64,000 bases of DNA from Terana coerulea (GCA_024811115.1 JAKOGH010000732.1:1-64000), one strand, 5' to 3'. Positions 24,429 through 36,905 are shown, counted from the first letter of the stretch. A program made the numbers and translations. Notes: generated by a model from the letters alone, not told the origin.

Positions 24429-27330
24429 ATGGGTGGACAGGAAATCTACGAAGCCAACCCGCCTCCTGATCCCTCACAGCTGCCCGATGAAATCCTCGAT
24501 TTCAAAGTACGGCTGGATACCCAAAATGTGCTCTCGAAGGAGGAGCTACACGCTATCCAGGAGTTCCGTCGTGCAGCAGACTACATCGCAGCGGGTATGT
24601 CGTGTAACAAGACGCCTTGCGCTCTAAAGTTTAACGCGTCGCAGCTATGATCTTTCTCAAAGACAATACACTCCTTGAACGCGAGATTCAAGAAGACGAC
24701 ATTAAGAGCCGTCTACTTGGACACTGGGGTACCTGTCCCGGTCTTTCTTTGGTGTACGCGCATGCGAATCGCATTGTCTGCAAGACGAAGCGGTCTATCC
24801 TCTATGTTGTCGGTCCGGGCCACGGTGCTCCTGCCATTCTCGCATCCACATGGCTGGAAGGCTCGCTTGGAAAATTTTGGCCGGAGTATGCAAGAACTAA
24901 GGAAGGTCTTTCGAAGCTCATCTCCGGATTCAGTGTTCCTGGTGGTTTCCCAAGGTGTGTTTGATGTTCTAGCTGAATATATGCGTCGAATTCTCACTGG
25001 TGATTACAGTCACATCAATGCATTGACACCAGGCGCAATTCATGAAGGTGGCGAACTCGGATATGCTCTGAGCGTGTCGTTCGGTTCTGTCATGGACAAG
25101 CCAGACCTCATCACCGTCTGTGTCGTCGGCGACGGTGAAGCGGAGAGCGGCCCCACGGCAACGTAGGTGTTCAACAACTCAGTGTATATAGTCGCAACTA
25201 AGGCTATTTAGTGCTTGGCACGGCTACAAATACATCGACCCAGCCGAGTCCGGTGCGGTTCTGCCAATTGTGCACGCCAACGGATTTAAAATCTCGGAAC
25301 GTACAATCTATGGTACCATGGACGACAAGGAACTTACCGCGTTGTTCATGTACGTCTTCCGCCAATTTCCGCTATTTTGCCTCACTCATTCGACTTGTAG
25401 TGGGTACGGGTACCAAGTGCGCTTCGTCGAAGATCTGCAAAACATTGACCAAGATTTGGCTGCGTCCATGGACTGGGCTCTTGACGAGATCCACAAAATT
25501 CAGAAGGCTGCCCGCGAAGGCAATCCCATTGTCAAGCCCCGTTGGCCCGTGCTCATTCTGAGAACAATAAAGGTATGTCCTTCTCACTCGCTCGTGAGCG
25601 CAGGAGATTCATATCTCGACAGGGCTGGGGCGCACCCAAGAAGGTTCACGGCGAGTTCATCGAGGGCTCCTTCCACTCGCACCAAGTCCCGCTCATGAAC
25701 GCCAAGACTGATCCCGAGGAGCGCGGCCAGCTCCAACAGTGGCTATCCTCATACAATCCTCGCCGACTCTTCCCAGACGGTGTCCCAAATGCCGATGTTC
25801 TCTCAGTTATTCCGGAGGAAGACGACTTGAAACTCGGCCAGAGGAAGGAGGCGTACGCGAGCTACGAGCCGCTCGACGTTCCCGATTGGATGTCATGTGG
25901 CAACACGGCGGAGAAAGGTAGTGAGGCGAGCTGCATGAAGGCGGTTGGAGATTTCCTGCATGAGGTCATCAAGAGGTGCGCACATAATTATGTTTTATCG
26001 ATCGCCTGCTGACGAATGAATCGCAGAAATCCTTCGAGTTTCCGTATCTTTTCTCCTGATGAACTTGTATCCAACAAGCTGGACGCAGTGCTGAAGGACA
26101 GTGGCCGTAACTTCCAGTGGGATGTTGCCTCTCGCAATCGCGGCGGTCGTGTCATTGAAATCCTCTCCGAGCACACTTGCCAGGGTATGCTCCAGGGCTA
26201 CACCCTCACGGGACGTACCGGCGTCTTTCCGAGCTACGAGGCTTTCCTTGGTATTATCCACACCATGATGGTCCAGTACAGCAAATTTATGAAGATGGTA
26301 TGTGCATAATATTTACCGCTATGATTGTCTTGCTTGTATTCACGAAATGTTCAGGGCAAGGAGACAACGTGGCGTCAACCGTGCGGCTCGCTCAACTACA
26401 TTGAGACTTCAACGTGGGCTCGGCAGGAGCACAACGGCTTTTCTCACCAAAACCCGTCCTTCATTGGCGCTGTCCTCAACCTCAAGCCGAACGCTGCTCG
26501 CGTATACTTCCCGCCTGACGCCAACTGCTTCTTGAGCACGGTCGCGCATTGTCTCCGTGCAAAGGACTACGTCAATCTCATGGTTGGGAGCAAGCAGCCG
26601 ACACCCGTGTGGCTGAGTCCCGAGGAGGCTGACAAGGTGTTATCGTGTTCTACTTACATACTCCATAAACTATGCTAACAGTTATTACATCGACAGCATT
26701 GCATCGCTGGCGCATCTATCTGGAGGTTTGCATCTGTCGACGACGGGATCAAGCCCGACGTCGTGCTCGTTGGCATTGGCGTCGAGATCACCTTTGAAGT
26801 CATCGCCGCTGCGGCACTCCTACGCGTGATCGCGCCCGAGCTGCGCGTTCGCGTCGTAAACGTCACAGACCTTATGATTCTCGAGCCTGAGGGCGCTCAC
26901 CCACACTCGCTCACCGCGCGAGACTTCGCGAACCTGCTCACCGAGGACCGTCCCGTACACTTCAACTACCACGGCTACCCGCACAGGAGCTGCGCGGCCT
27001 GCTGTTCGGTCGCCCGACGCTGGAGGGGCGTGTGACGATTGAGGGTTATCGGGAGGAGGGCACCACGACGAGCGCGCTGGACATGATGCTGCAGAACCAT
27101 ACGAGCCGATATGACGTCGCGGAGTCTGCGATTCACGGCGGTAGCCAGTTCAATGAGAAGATTAAGGTGCGGAGCCACGAGATCATTAGCGACTTGCGGC
27201 ACAGGGCCCAGAAGGACCGGGAGTATATCTACAAGAACGGTGCTGGTGAGTGCATCTTGTATCTCTTGATGCTGGCTGTTGACTTGGTTTTGCAGACCCT
27301 GACAACACGTTCGACGTCCCACACTTCTGA
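24429..27330 (+). CDS. phosphoketolase (Xfp), one 2-nt frame break
   Basis: TPP-dependent enzyme that cleaves xylulose 5-phosphate and/or fructose 6-phosphate with phosphate to acetyl phosphate plus an aldose phosphate. It is cytosolic and of roughly the usual 800 residues. Start at 24429 ([17 protein letters not shown]). Motifs run in order: [60 protein letters not shown]-binding [35 protein letters not shown] (intron near 25574-25620), [34 protein letters not shown] and a C-terminal [16 protein letters not shown]. The stop is at 27328-27330. An apparent CA duplication (CACA at 26982-26985) shifts the frame right after NYHGYP; the correct frame resumes as [10 protein letters not shown]. Acetate kinase lies 13.6 kb downstream on the same strand. 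Confidence 0.93.
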
Positions 27331-27366
27331 ATGCAATGTCGAACAACCGAGATCAAAAAATATGTA

Positions 27367-28063
27367 TTACAGCTGTTTCGGGTTATAATAGGGCATTTTG
27401 GCACCGGGATATATCCATGCCCTTTTAGGAAGGCTTCTTAAAGAGGTTGCCATCACCGCAGCATCTGAGGGTGCGCTCCTATTGGTCTGTGGGGTGAGGC
27501 AGGGCGCCCAGGGAGTCTGCCTCGGGTTCCGCCGTGATAGCGTCTCTTTTAGGCAGCATTCCTGATATGGGCATGGATATATCCCGGCTGCCAAAATGCC
27601 CTAATGAGAAGCGCCGTTTTTTCTCGCGCGCGAGGGCCTTCCCAAAATGGTAACTTCCGACTCCCTGCCGCAGCCTGCTGCACGCACCGTCCCTTTAATA
27701 TTGCCCGGAACATGCTGATACTACAAATATGACTTCTATGAGCATGTGTTATGTATTTTATTCTATTTTTCCTGCACATGAGTCTCGTGCTCGTTGCAAA
27801 TCCAGTCAATTGCACATTTTGCCCTACTTGTACACAACTCAGGTTCTGGGCGCGTCAGATTGACGCTTTTGCCAGTTCTGGTTATACAAGGATGATGCGT
27901 GCATATGCCCGAGAACCTTCCCAGCATTTTGGCACTCGCTACAAGCACTGTTCCCGAGATGCGCACAGTCCAGTTGGAAGGCAAGAGTCGGAAGATTCCT
28001 TTTGGGAAGGTCCTCGCGCGCGAGAAAAAAGGCGCTTCTCATTATAACCCGAAACAGCTGTAA
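27367..28063. mobile_element. TA-flanked TIR element, interrupted by a nested MITE
   Basis: Termini TTACAGCTGTTTCGGGTTAT and its complement at 28040-28063 are flanked by TA (27365-27366, 28064-28065). Behind the nested insert the inverted repeat continues (GAGAAGCGCC...CTCGCGCGCGAG) at 27605-27665 opposite 27985-28045, so the true TIR is roughly 80 bp. No transposase frame lies inside. It starts only 36 bp after the phosphoketolase stop, within the likely 3' UTR. Confidence 0.82.
27391..27601. mobile_element. nested 211-bp MITE
   Basis: Inverted ends of about 31 bp, starting GGGCATTTTGGC and containing CCGGGATATATCCATGCCC, are bordered by TA (27389-27390 and 27602-27603). It splits the left TIR of the 27367-28063 element, so it inserted later. 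Confidence 0.8.
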
Positions 28064-28208
28064 TAGTACCCGGCTGAGCAGTTTGGAGTGGATATCATTC
28101 GGAGACTCGGAGCTGGCCCGTTGTAAATGTACTTATACTCGGTTGTACCAGTACTACATGGAGCCGTCGTTGTAACATCTACTCCACTCACAGACAATGA
28201 GTGTCGCG

Positions 28209-28224
28209 CCCCCCCCCCCCCCCC
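28209..28224 (+). repeat. poly-C run of 16
   Basis: Uninterrupted C homopolymer upstream of the HIT gene. Run length should be treated as uncertain. Confidence 0.9.
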
Positions 28225-28321
28225 TTGAATCAATGCTTCACTCAGAGCGCGCTTGCTTAAGGTTGAAATTTGAAATATGACGAGTTCCCCAGAGCTCGAT
28301 TGTTCGGCGCTTGAGGGAATA

Positions 28322-29135
28322 ATGCTCGCCTCTGTCTTCAGTCTCCTCACTTCATGTACTTCATCTTCCGCCCACGCTAAACCTCATGAGCAACGGAAAT
28401 TGCTCAGCAATGACCCCCAAGTCGACACGGGTTATCGACTGCCGAAGTGTATCTTCATGCCATGTCTCGAAAGAGGCCGGTTTCGACGTAGTCTGGGAGG
28501 TCTGTCATCCTGCTTTCGTTCGTCCCTGGCTGCGGTGAAGCTCATGAGCGTAACATCTCATAGGACGAGACCTATGTAGCGTTTAACGACCGTAGTCCAG
28601 CTGCTGAGCACCATCTGCTTGTGATACCTAAGCGGCATGTCGGTCAGTCTCATGTAGAGCCATTCCTGCAAACGCGACGCTGACGCGCTTTCCAACGCAC
28701 AGAGAGCGTGAAGACATTGAAGCAATCAGATGCTCCCATGAGTGCGTCTTTCTCTGTCTGCGGAAGTCAAATGCTAATATGGTTACTCGGGCTTCAGTTG
28801 CGCGCATGGCTGAGATTGGGAACAATATCCTTGACACATTCGATGTCCCTTCATCGCTACGCCGGTACGTCTCTCCCATGTTTACTCCACTTCTTGCTCA
28901 AACTAAAGTTATGCCGCGGCCAGCCTCGGCTTTCACATACCGCCCTTCAACTCCATCAACCACCTGCACCTCCACGTCCAGGGCCTGCCCTTACAAGTCG
29001 GCGATGCACAAGGCAAAGTATCCACTCAGTCCAGGCGAGAAGGGCAAAGAGAAAGGATGGAGTTGGTTTGTAGAGGTCGGACAGGCAGAGAGGATTTTGG
29101 AGAAGGGAGGAAAGATTGGTGTTATGCCTTGCTGA
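28322..29135 (+). CDS. HIT-family nucleotide hydrolase-like protein (two +1 frame breaks)
   Basis: Histidine-triad proteins act on nucleotide phosphate esters or phosphoramidates. The chosen start is ATG 28322 (MLASVFSLLTSC); 28277 is an alternative in the same frame. Exon 1 has the metal-type CIF..CHVSKEAGFDVVWE; exon 2 (from 28563) DETYVAFNDRSPAAEHHLLVIPKRHV; exon 3 SVKTLKQSDAPM; exon 4 ARMAEIGNNILDTFDVPSSL. The last exon has GFHIPPFNSINHLHLHVQGLP, with the catalytic HxHxH motif, and ends GKIGVMPC at 29135. An extra A at about 28457 separates CIF from CHV, and an extra C in CCC at 28988-28990 separates HVQGLP from YKSAMHKAKYP. About 200 residues when read through. The physiological substrate is unknown. 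Confidence 0.82.
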
Positions 29136-30418
29136 TGTCGAGACGTCGAGCAATTAGGTCAGTGCGCCGGCTTCACGCTGATATCGTCGCTCTCCGTACC
29201 GTTCTGCTCCCGCAAACTGACGCTATGACCTCAGGTGTGCTTTCATCTATGGGAAACTTTCAAGGATTCGAGGCTTTGTTCCTATGGTCGTGCCGAAGTG
29301 TCCCAAATCAATATAACGGTGTCAGCCGGAGGCCTGACGGACCACGGCTTCGGGAGAACGAAGCGGTGCTGTGCTTTATTGTATCTGCGAGTGCCGCCCT
29401 GTCTCACGCGAAGAGCTTACTTTGGGGTGGATTCAGTATCCAGATGATCTGTCTCGTTTTGCCGCGAAGTTAGGCGGGAGACAGCAGCGGGTGACTGCTG
29501 ATGGGATCTCCTTAGCGTAACCGTGCGTGCTCGACGCGATAGCGTAAGTAGGTGGCTACGGGCTACACAACAGCTCCGGAGCATCACGAGTCCCATAACT
29601 TTCACAGGCTGCAGTGTAAGCAGTAGGTGAGCGGTGACATCCCTGGTACCGCTGGTAAATCCGTCCTTGTCTTGTGGTATAAAAGGTGAGAGGCACCTAG
29701 TGTGCTCACAGCGTCCCCTTCTGACGCCTACCTAGCTCTGCCGACATCAAAATCAATTGTCGATGGTATCTCAGCCACGGGGTTCCAAGCTGGGCAGGAC
29801 TCGGATCCGACCAAGTGTAACGGGAACTTGCCATGTGGGGCTGAAGGCGGTAGCTTGAAGCTGTAGGGCAGGCGGAGTGGCACGACTATGTGTGACGGGG
29901 AAAGTCCCTGTTAGACTGGGATTGAACACGGAAAGAGCTGTCGCTAGGTTTTTCTATCGCGGCTGGCCTACGGTTTTAAAGATATCATGTGATGTCGTGA
30001 TCAACTGGAAGTCGCTTGGTGAAGGCTAGAATTTTTTCGACGTGAAAGCTTGTCCGTAATCCATTCGATGTTTGAGCCCAAGCTAGAATCAATGCTATAT
30101 ATATTACCTGGGCTGTGAGATGAAGTATGTCGATTTGTCAGTCGTTCTGGGGTTTCCCCCTCGAAGACATCAACTGGTAAAAATAGTCATCCCGCACATT
30201 CAAAGATCAAGGATAATGGCATAACAGAGCCTCAGCTAGTCTTTGGGATAATGGAACAATAATCTAAAGGGTATCGACCACTAGTACAGCTGAGAAGGAG
30301 AGGCTACACGCATATATGCTACATACGTAGATGAACACGCCAAGAAACCATATCGATACAAGAAATACAGAGGTTACATACTGATCACGAGCGCGGATGA
30401 ACACCCATTCTATCCACG
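29136..30418. other. intergenic, holds an orphan TATA box
   Basis: No gene recognised. A good TATA element (TATAAAAGG, 29678-29686) precedes an ATG at 29764 by about 80 bp, but the frame closes after about 32 codons. It could be a non-coding or short-peptide transcript, or chance. Confidence 0.35.
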
Positions 30419-33400
30419 TTATGCAGAGTACAAGTTCGAGATCAAGCCAGCCTTATTGTCCTTCTTCTTCGACGCCTGCCTTTTCTTCTTCTGCTTCTTC
30501 CTGTATTTATCTCTCTCCTCGGGACTCATCGAGTTAACTTCCGCGTCGTTGAGTTCGACAAAGCCTTCCTCGACGTCGCCCGGTGTAACAGGGGTGGATG
30601 ACACTGGGGACTCTCCACCACCAGTGACTGCCGAGGCGAGCATGCTCCATCCTTGCGTCACCCAGCTCCCTTTCTTCTCGTCCTTTGACACGCCCTTGGT
30701 GCCGATAGGGCTCTGCACAGAAGTCGACGGGCTTCGTCCGTCCATCATTGGCACGTGTGGGATAGTGATGCGCTGGTGGCGTAAAGTATCTCGTGCCTCC
30801 TGCGCAGCCCGGCCATTCGGACTTTGACGAGGCCGCAACGGAGGGCTTGCTGAACGACCTAGACGAGCTCCGCCCTCGCCTGAAGTTGAGGTTACTAGGT
30901 GCCGGGCAGCTTCTAAATCCTCGAAATCGACATTGGCTGTCTGCCACTCTTCCAGCGACTCGCCAGACGCACGTTCTCCTAGGGCGCTTGTCCCCGCCGC
31001 CTGGGCACCAGCCGATGCAGATGTTGCCTCCAACTTGTCCACCACCGCGAAGCTTCCTGTATCCCCGGAGACCTCTGCATGGTCCTCCGTGGCAGTAGCT
31101 CCTTCGGTCCGGGAATTTGGGTCCTGCGCAGAACCTGAAGGGGACGACGGAGGAAGCTGGCGGTTGGAAGTGTCCTGACCGGTCGGCTGGGCGCCAGGCT
31201 GAGACGTCGACTCGGACTCCTTGCGGCTCTCCTTCGGCTCAGGCTTGGCTTGAGGGTCTGTTGCACCCGGAGCCGTTGGGGCCGGCTCTCTGAGAGCGCT
31301 TTCCGTGCCCACCGCTTCGGCGAGCTCAGCGGCGAGTGCCCCTGTGAGCTTCGTCGGAGAGAGTACGCTTGCGAGACCAGAAAGCCGGCTGGCGAGGGGC
31401 ATGTCGTCGTCGTCGTCCTGGTCCTCTGCGCCGCTCTTGCCGTTGGTGACGTCTTTCCCTACTCCGGCTCCGGCTGTGTCCGCGCCAGCACCAGTACCAG
31501 AGCTGGAGGGCTCGCCTTCGATCGGGCTGACAGACGAGTCGACAAGGAGATTGGATGAAGGTTCTTGAGATGAGCTCTGAGTCTGATCTTGGGTTGTGTC
31601 CATCGTTTGTTCAGTAGTCGACTCGCGAGCGGTTGCCGGGATAAGTTCCGCTGACTTGTCATGTTGACCGGCGTCGGGATGACCGGCAGTCTCCTCGAGA
31701 AGAGAAACGGTCTTCGCCTTGTCCTCGTCCTGGTGCTCACTATCAGAGGTGGTCTCCGGCCGTCCGTCGTGGCTGGTGATGGGATGCCCCGCCGTGTCCA
31801 CGACCGCCGAATGAACATGTCGACTCTTCTTATCCTCTTCCGGCTGCCCGCCATCGCTAGCCTTCTCTGCGCTCCCCGAACTGTGGGCAGTTCCCTCGAC
31901 AGCCTCGACAGCGCCGTCACCGCTCCTGAACTCCGCGAGGCAAACGGTCATCTGAACTAGCCGGAGGGACGATGGGGGTGGGATTATTGCCGGTAAAGAG
32001 GACAATGTTGGTAGCGGCGCCACTTTGTTTGCCCTTGAGGTTGGGCGGCAGGACCTTGGCAGCATCGACCTGGGCTTTGTCGTTCTGCTCATTGCGCTTC
32101 GAAGTGTCCTGCGCAAGCGTTGAGTCCTGGGCCTGTCGCACATCGGTAGAGTCCGCGTCCCCAAGCTGCGACGATCCTTCAGCCGTTCCAGTAGTAACGG
32201 GCGCCGGGGCTGCCTGCTTCTCCTTCGCATCGAATGCCTTGGGACTCGTTGTACTCTGCGTCGCCGGCGCCTCCTCAGGCTGCTGTTCCTTGGGTAGCTG
32301 AGACGAGCTTGAGGCCGCACCGTTCCCGGTCTGCCTAGAGTTCCTCCGTCTATTCCCTGGCCTTCCTCTTGAGCTACAGCTCATGATTGGCGACGACGGA
32401 CGCAAGGATGTGTCAGCGGGGCTGGTCGCGTTTCCTGAAGTTTCCGCAGAATCACCAGATGACTGCTGTGTTCCCGCTTCTCCAGACGTGCCGGCGTCGT
32501 TGGCTTTGTCGCCCTTGGAACTCGCCGCCACGTCGCTGGTGAGCTCGCCCGCCTGAACCGTCGTGGTAGCCGACTTCTGGTCCACGACTTCCTTCAATAC
32601 GTCGGCGTCGGAGATTGCAGTGGGGGTAACAGTGCGCTCTGGTGGCAACAAATGAGGGTCGGTCTGGGTGTCGGCATCCCTGAGGAAGGGCGTCTGTGTC
32701 GCGACGCTTTCGTATCTTGTAATCGAAACCTCAGGAGGCACCTCAGCTTGAACCCCGACTTCGGCCATCTGTCTTGGTGGCGGCATGGGCGTGCGAGGGC
32801 GGACATAGTCGGGGAGGTCCCGCTGCGGCGGGCAGCTCCCGGAGCGCGGATAGATGTTGCTCGACGCGAGCCGCGACAGCGCCAGCGGGCGGATGGCAGA
32901 ATGCGTCTCTGGCGCGGGATCGGCCGGCGGCGCGGACTGCTGCTCGGCGGTCTGACGGCTGAGGAGATCGCCCTGACGTGCAGGATCGGGGCGATCTTCC
33001 CTGTCGGCAGCACCAGCGCCGCCCTCCGGGTCGTAGAAGAGCTCCTGCGCATCGTCGTCGTCCGTCGTCAGTGCGTATCGGCCCACGCGGTGGGCGTCCG
33101 GGACGTGTAGAACGTCGAGTTGGTGATAGGGCGTCTCTGGCGAGAACGAGACGAGGGGTTGGAGGAGAGAAGGGTACCCGGATGGGCCGGTAGGAGACTC
33201 AACGCCTATGAGGTGTTCAGAAGTACTGGGATCCTGCCCATCGGAGGGCTCTTCTCCGAGATCCCACTCAGGAGGCGTCGACGGCGGGGTTGGCTGGTCG
33301 TCGATCTCGGGAGAGTCTGATAATGGGGGACGGGGAGCTCACTCCCAGTGCTTTCGGCAAGCGCCTGAGTGATAGCTTGCAGCGACGAGAATCTCGAAGT

Positions 33401-33890
33401 TGGAGACGTGACCGTATAGGTGACTCTTCCACGTAGCCTGTTGGCTGTTGCGACAAGATCGTCAGCCAAATCTTCGTCCTCTTCAATGGCGCTACAAGAA
33501 CGGTGATCAGTTGGTGAATGTCGGTGCGGTCGCTCGTCCGATGCGAAGGCAATCTGTACTGACTGCTGTAGAACATCCTCCGGTGTGTCCAGCAACGCAT
33601 GCCCGTCAAGCTTCCTATCTAGTACGAGCTTCGCGAGTAGGGGGGATTTCTCGGGTGGGCCGTGCTTGAGGTAGTACCTCGCGACTTTCGAGGGATCCCA
33701 ATCCCGTGGGTCGGTCTATACCGAGTTGACTCAGATGAGAAAATACGATATAGGCGGAACGTACTCTTGTGCTCAAAGCCGGCCTCCTTTCATTACGCGC
33801 AGTTGAGGATGTCTTCAAGGACAGAGGTGGCGCTGGATCGCATAACGATAGCACTTGAATAGTGCATTCTGGCAGCTGGGCACACAACAC
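30419..33890 (-). CDS. large disordered protein with SAM-like N-terminal region
   Basis: Not assigned to a named family. Near the N-terminus WDPSKVARYYLKHG followed by KLVLDRKLDGHALL (about 33590-33710) has the spacing of a SAM domain (W..V..yL..G ... idG.aLL). The rest is acidic and Ser/Thr/Pro/Gln-rich, predicted disordered, with a DDDDD stretch near 31410 and a basic Lys-rich tail (KYRKKQKKKRQASKKK) before the stop at 30419. Small introns separate the N-terminal exons (for example about 33505-33560). The frame changes near 33335 (C run one short of the expected length) and near 31930 (+1). The start at 33890 is uncertain. A regulatory or scaffold role is only a guess. Confidence 0.55.
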
Positions 33891-36008
33891 TCACCAGGCA
33901 GACGACGCGGCGATACCGCTTGCGGCATGTTGAACAGCGGGTAGGCGGAGTATGGAAGATATAATGAGATCGCCTTTCAAGTGTGGCACTGGTGTGGCCA
34001 GGTTCGCTACACCGAGTTGAAGTGCCCTGCGGGTATGAATATGCATGTCCAGGGTTAAGCTTGCAGCGTACGTACCCTCTACTGGGATCGATGGGACAGA
34101 ACAAGCTTAGGTGGTTGAAGGTATGAAGCAGGGTTGCGCAGATCTGGCGGAGGCAGTTGTCCTGGTATTTGGCCCGTGATTCCGAGTGGCCTAGCGCCCA
34201 CGAACCCTATCTCGATAAGGCCACGTACAAGGCAATCAAGCAGCGCTGCTTGCGGCGGTTGATGATGGTTGGGTATCGCAGGTGAAGGGAGAGGGAGGGA
34301 GGGATCGAGGAAGCGGGGCAGGTGAAGAGCGATGCCAAGCACGCGCGTGCTGTAGATATAGGATTGGATAGGGGTGGGAAGGCTCCCAGCCACGCCTTCG
34401 CCGCGCGCGCAGAGATGAACCTTGAGTTAACGCGCAGCCAGGGTCCGCTCCAGAAGTCCATTGTCCATTTGCAAAGGATGCTCGAGACAGCGCAGGACCC
34501 GGGACGACATGCGCGGATCTGCATTCACGTATCGGACAATTGGATGCGGTATGAAGCAGTGCTTGTCCCTGCTAGAGCGAACGCTACATAAGGATCACTG
34601 TCAGCGACCTGAAGAGACGATGTCTATGACCCAGACCTACCCGGAGCTGATGGGATGAGAAGAGCGTGCGTGTAGTAGCGCAGCCCCGGCACAGCTACTT
34701 TCATTTCCGGGCTGCTGCGTAGTACAAGGGTAAGTTGAGCCACCGGCACTAGGGTGTTTCAAAAAGCACCCTGATAAACTGCCTATACGCTGGGAGGTAC
34801 CAGATGTGCGAGGAGTGCTGGGCTTCCGCAGCTGCAAGTTCTCCGGACTCTGCTGGTGTTTGAGATTGATGACGGGGTGTTTGACTCTGATCATAGAGCA
34901 TACACAAAGAAATAATGAAAGAGCTACGTGAATACTGAGTGATGAAACAGTATCGCGAGATCGAGGGGGAGGGAGAAGGTGGAGGTACGGAGGAGAGTGC
35001 GAGTCGACACCCGCCGCGACGCTTCGTGGCGGCGTCGGCTTGTTTGGCCTTGTTAGGAATCAAAGCCCCCGACGCTCCATAAACAGACAGACGCCAAGCT
35101 GTATTCGGGCAGGTTTAAGCGACCGAAGAACTTTGATTCCGCTCCATGACTGCGGCCGTTGGCTGCTTGGATACGAGGGGCTGGACACCCGGTAAGGACA
35201 ACGACAACCAATTTTTAGTGACATTCGTTTATTTACTTGAGCACATGCTCGAGGACTGCAGGGAAAACGTTGAAACTTGAAGGACTCGACATTTCAACCT
35301 CGGCGTTGCAGGGTTTAAAACATTTTACCCCGCACTCCGCTGTTTCCAGCTCCGCCGGGTACGATCGGCGAGGTGAGTTCACATGCATATGCAGCACAAT
35401 TTGACAATACGGGTGTGCCTAGGCTCCCTCGACCCTCTTGGAGGCTGGGGCTCAGTGCCCGGGAGTGTCGGCACTCGGGAGTGGTTCGAGCTCCAGACCC
35501 AGACCGTCGGCGACGCATTTGCCTCGCAGCCGCCTTCCGGTAGCTACCTGGCTAAATTGCAAGGTTTTTCAGATTGATCCGGGCTCATTATCACGGACCT
35601 CGGAGATCATTATTCACAGAACAGAATTGTCTAGCATGCGCCACGGAGATTGTGGCGCCATCGCCGGACGATGTCCTCGGAAATATTCGCCCCTGAACTG
35701 CGTACCTGTCTACACCGGCCTTGCCAAGAACTCCCCTGATCTGCAGCTTTGCGCTCGCCGTGGGCTAGGCGACCAGGCGACCAATGGTCTTGGAAAGACG
35801 GCGGAGCATTATTTCACCCCATTACATTTGAGGACCGGTCGACCTCCTCCAGCTGGGCCCTATTCCAAATTTCGGTGATTGACCACTGGGAAGGCCGAGC
35901 TGCTCGCCTATATAATGCTCGCCGTACGACTTGGAGGAGGGCAGTCTTCAGCTCACACTCGACTCGGACCACGGCGCACCTCCAGCCACACATCCCTGAG
36001 GACCTAAT
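33891..36008. other. intergenic, nothing recognised except a TATA box at its right end
   Basis: Between two divergently placed genes. Several short frames, none with domain-like content. The right end contains the promoter of the secreted protein gene. Confidence 0.4.
35909..35915 (+). promoter_or_regulatory. TATA box of the small secreted protein gene
   Basis: TATATAA lies 94 bp upstream of the ATG at 36009. Confidence 0.5.
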
Positions 36009-36489
36009 ATGCACATGTCTCTCCGCCTGTTCTTCCTCGCCCTGCTCTGCGCCCTCGTGGCTCTCGCCGCCGCCGCGCCCTCCCCCTGCGCTGCTGGCCA
36101 GGTCCCCCGAGCAGATGACGAACGGCGAGCGGATGGCGTTGGGCCTGCCGCCCAAGCGGCCTGCGAATCTGAAGCGCTGTGAGTCTGCAGCATGGCGATG
36201 TCTTTGGCTGAGGCTGACTGGACTTCTCACGCAGGGTACTTTGGCTACTACCCGGAGGAGCCCAAGAAGGCTACGCCCTCTGGTGTGCACACAACCACAA
36301 CTACCGTTCATGCAACCACGACTACCAACCACGCCACCACGACTACGCCGTGCGAAAAGGACAGTAATCACCATGGTCAGTGCTCATACATGCAGTTTCG
36401 CTCACCCAGGTCTGACGTATATCGTGTGTATAGGCAAGAGGACTGTCGCACCGACACCTACAGCGACACCGCTAGCCTCTGTGAGCTAG
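36009..36489 (+). CDS. small secreted His/Thr-rich protein
   Basis: ATG 36009 begins a signal peptide (MHMSLRLFFLALLCALVALA, then AAAPSP). After an apparent one-base insertion (T at 36087) the frame continues RSPEQMTNGERMALGLPPKRP, matching the 'TNxERxxxGLPP' motif seen in many basidiomycete secreted proteins of unknown function. A short intron (36181-36235) leads to FGYYPEEPKKATP and three tandem units of the type H-x-TTTT with an additional His. A second intron leads to the end VAPTPTATPLASVS at 36489. The mature protein would be about 90 residues. Metal binding through the spaced His is possible but not shown. Confidence 0.62.
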
Positions 36490-36905
36490 AAGGCGCCAGC
36501 CAGCCGTTGCAGGAATTCACCACTGTAAGTGTTCGCCAGACCTGCACTCGGCACTTTCTTACATAGCCCTATCCACCTCAGGCATCCGCTCCGGTCGTTG
36601 CATAATTCGTTCCCTGCACCTGAAAATGAATCGTCTGGCTCGAGGCCACCCACCGACGATTGCACTACGTCGTGCTTATTGATATTATAGACTCCATTTC
36701 ATCGGACTTCTAGACGCTGTATCGTAATAGCACCTGCTCTGCCCCACACCCGTTGTTGATCATCGAGTCATCCTGTAGCACACTTCTGTATTGATGCACC
36801 CCATAGACTGTCTTTTTTAGTACACTCCTTCCTTATCCTATAATTCTACAAACTGCTATCCTATAAATCCTATTCTTCAAACCCTTTAACTCGCTTACGT
36901 CCAAC
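36490..36905. other. convergent intergenic region
   Basis: Contains the 3' ends of the secreted protein gene and the amine oxidase gene. AT-rich, nothing else seen. Confidence 0.4.

Noticed and set aside
26952..26986. Intron explanation for the Xfp frame change (GTACAC...CACAG)
   Set aside because: It would be only about 32 nt and would remove the conserved NYHGYP motif; a 2-nt CA duplication explains the shift better.
35470..35500. tRNA B-box-like GGTTCGAGCTCC
   Set aside because: No matching A box, acceptor stem or clover-leaf could be built around it.
35814..36374. 186-aa minus-strand frame
   Set aside because: It is antisense to the secreted protein gene, which has a signal peptide, proper introns and a promoter.
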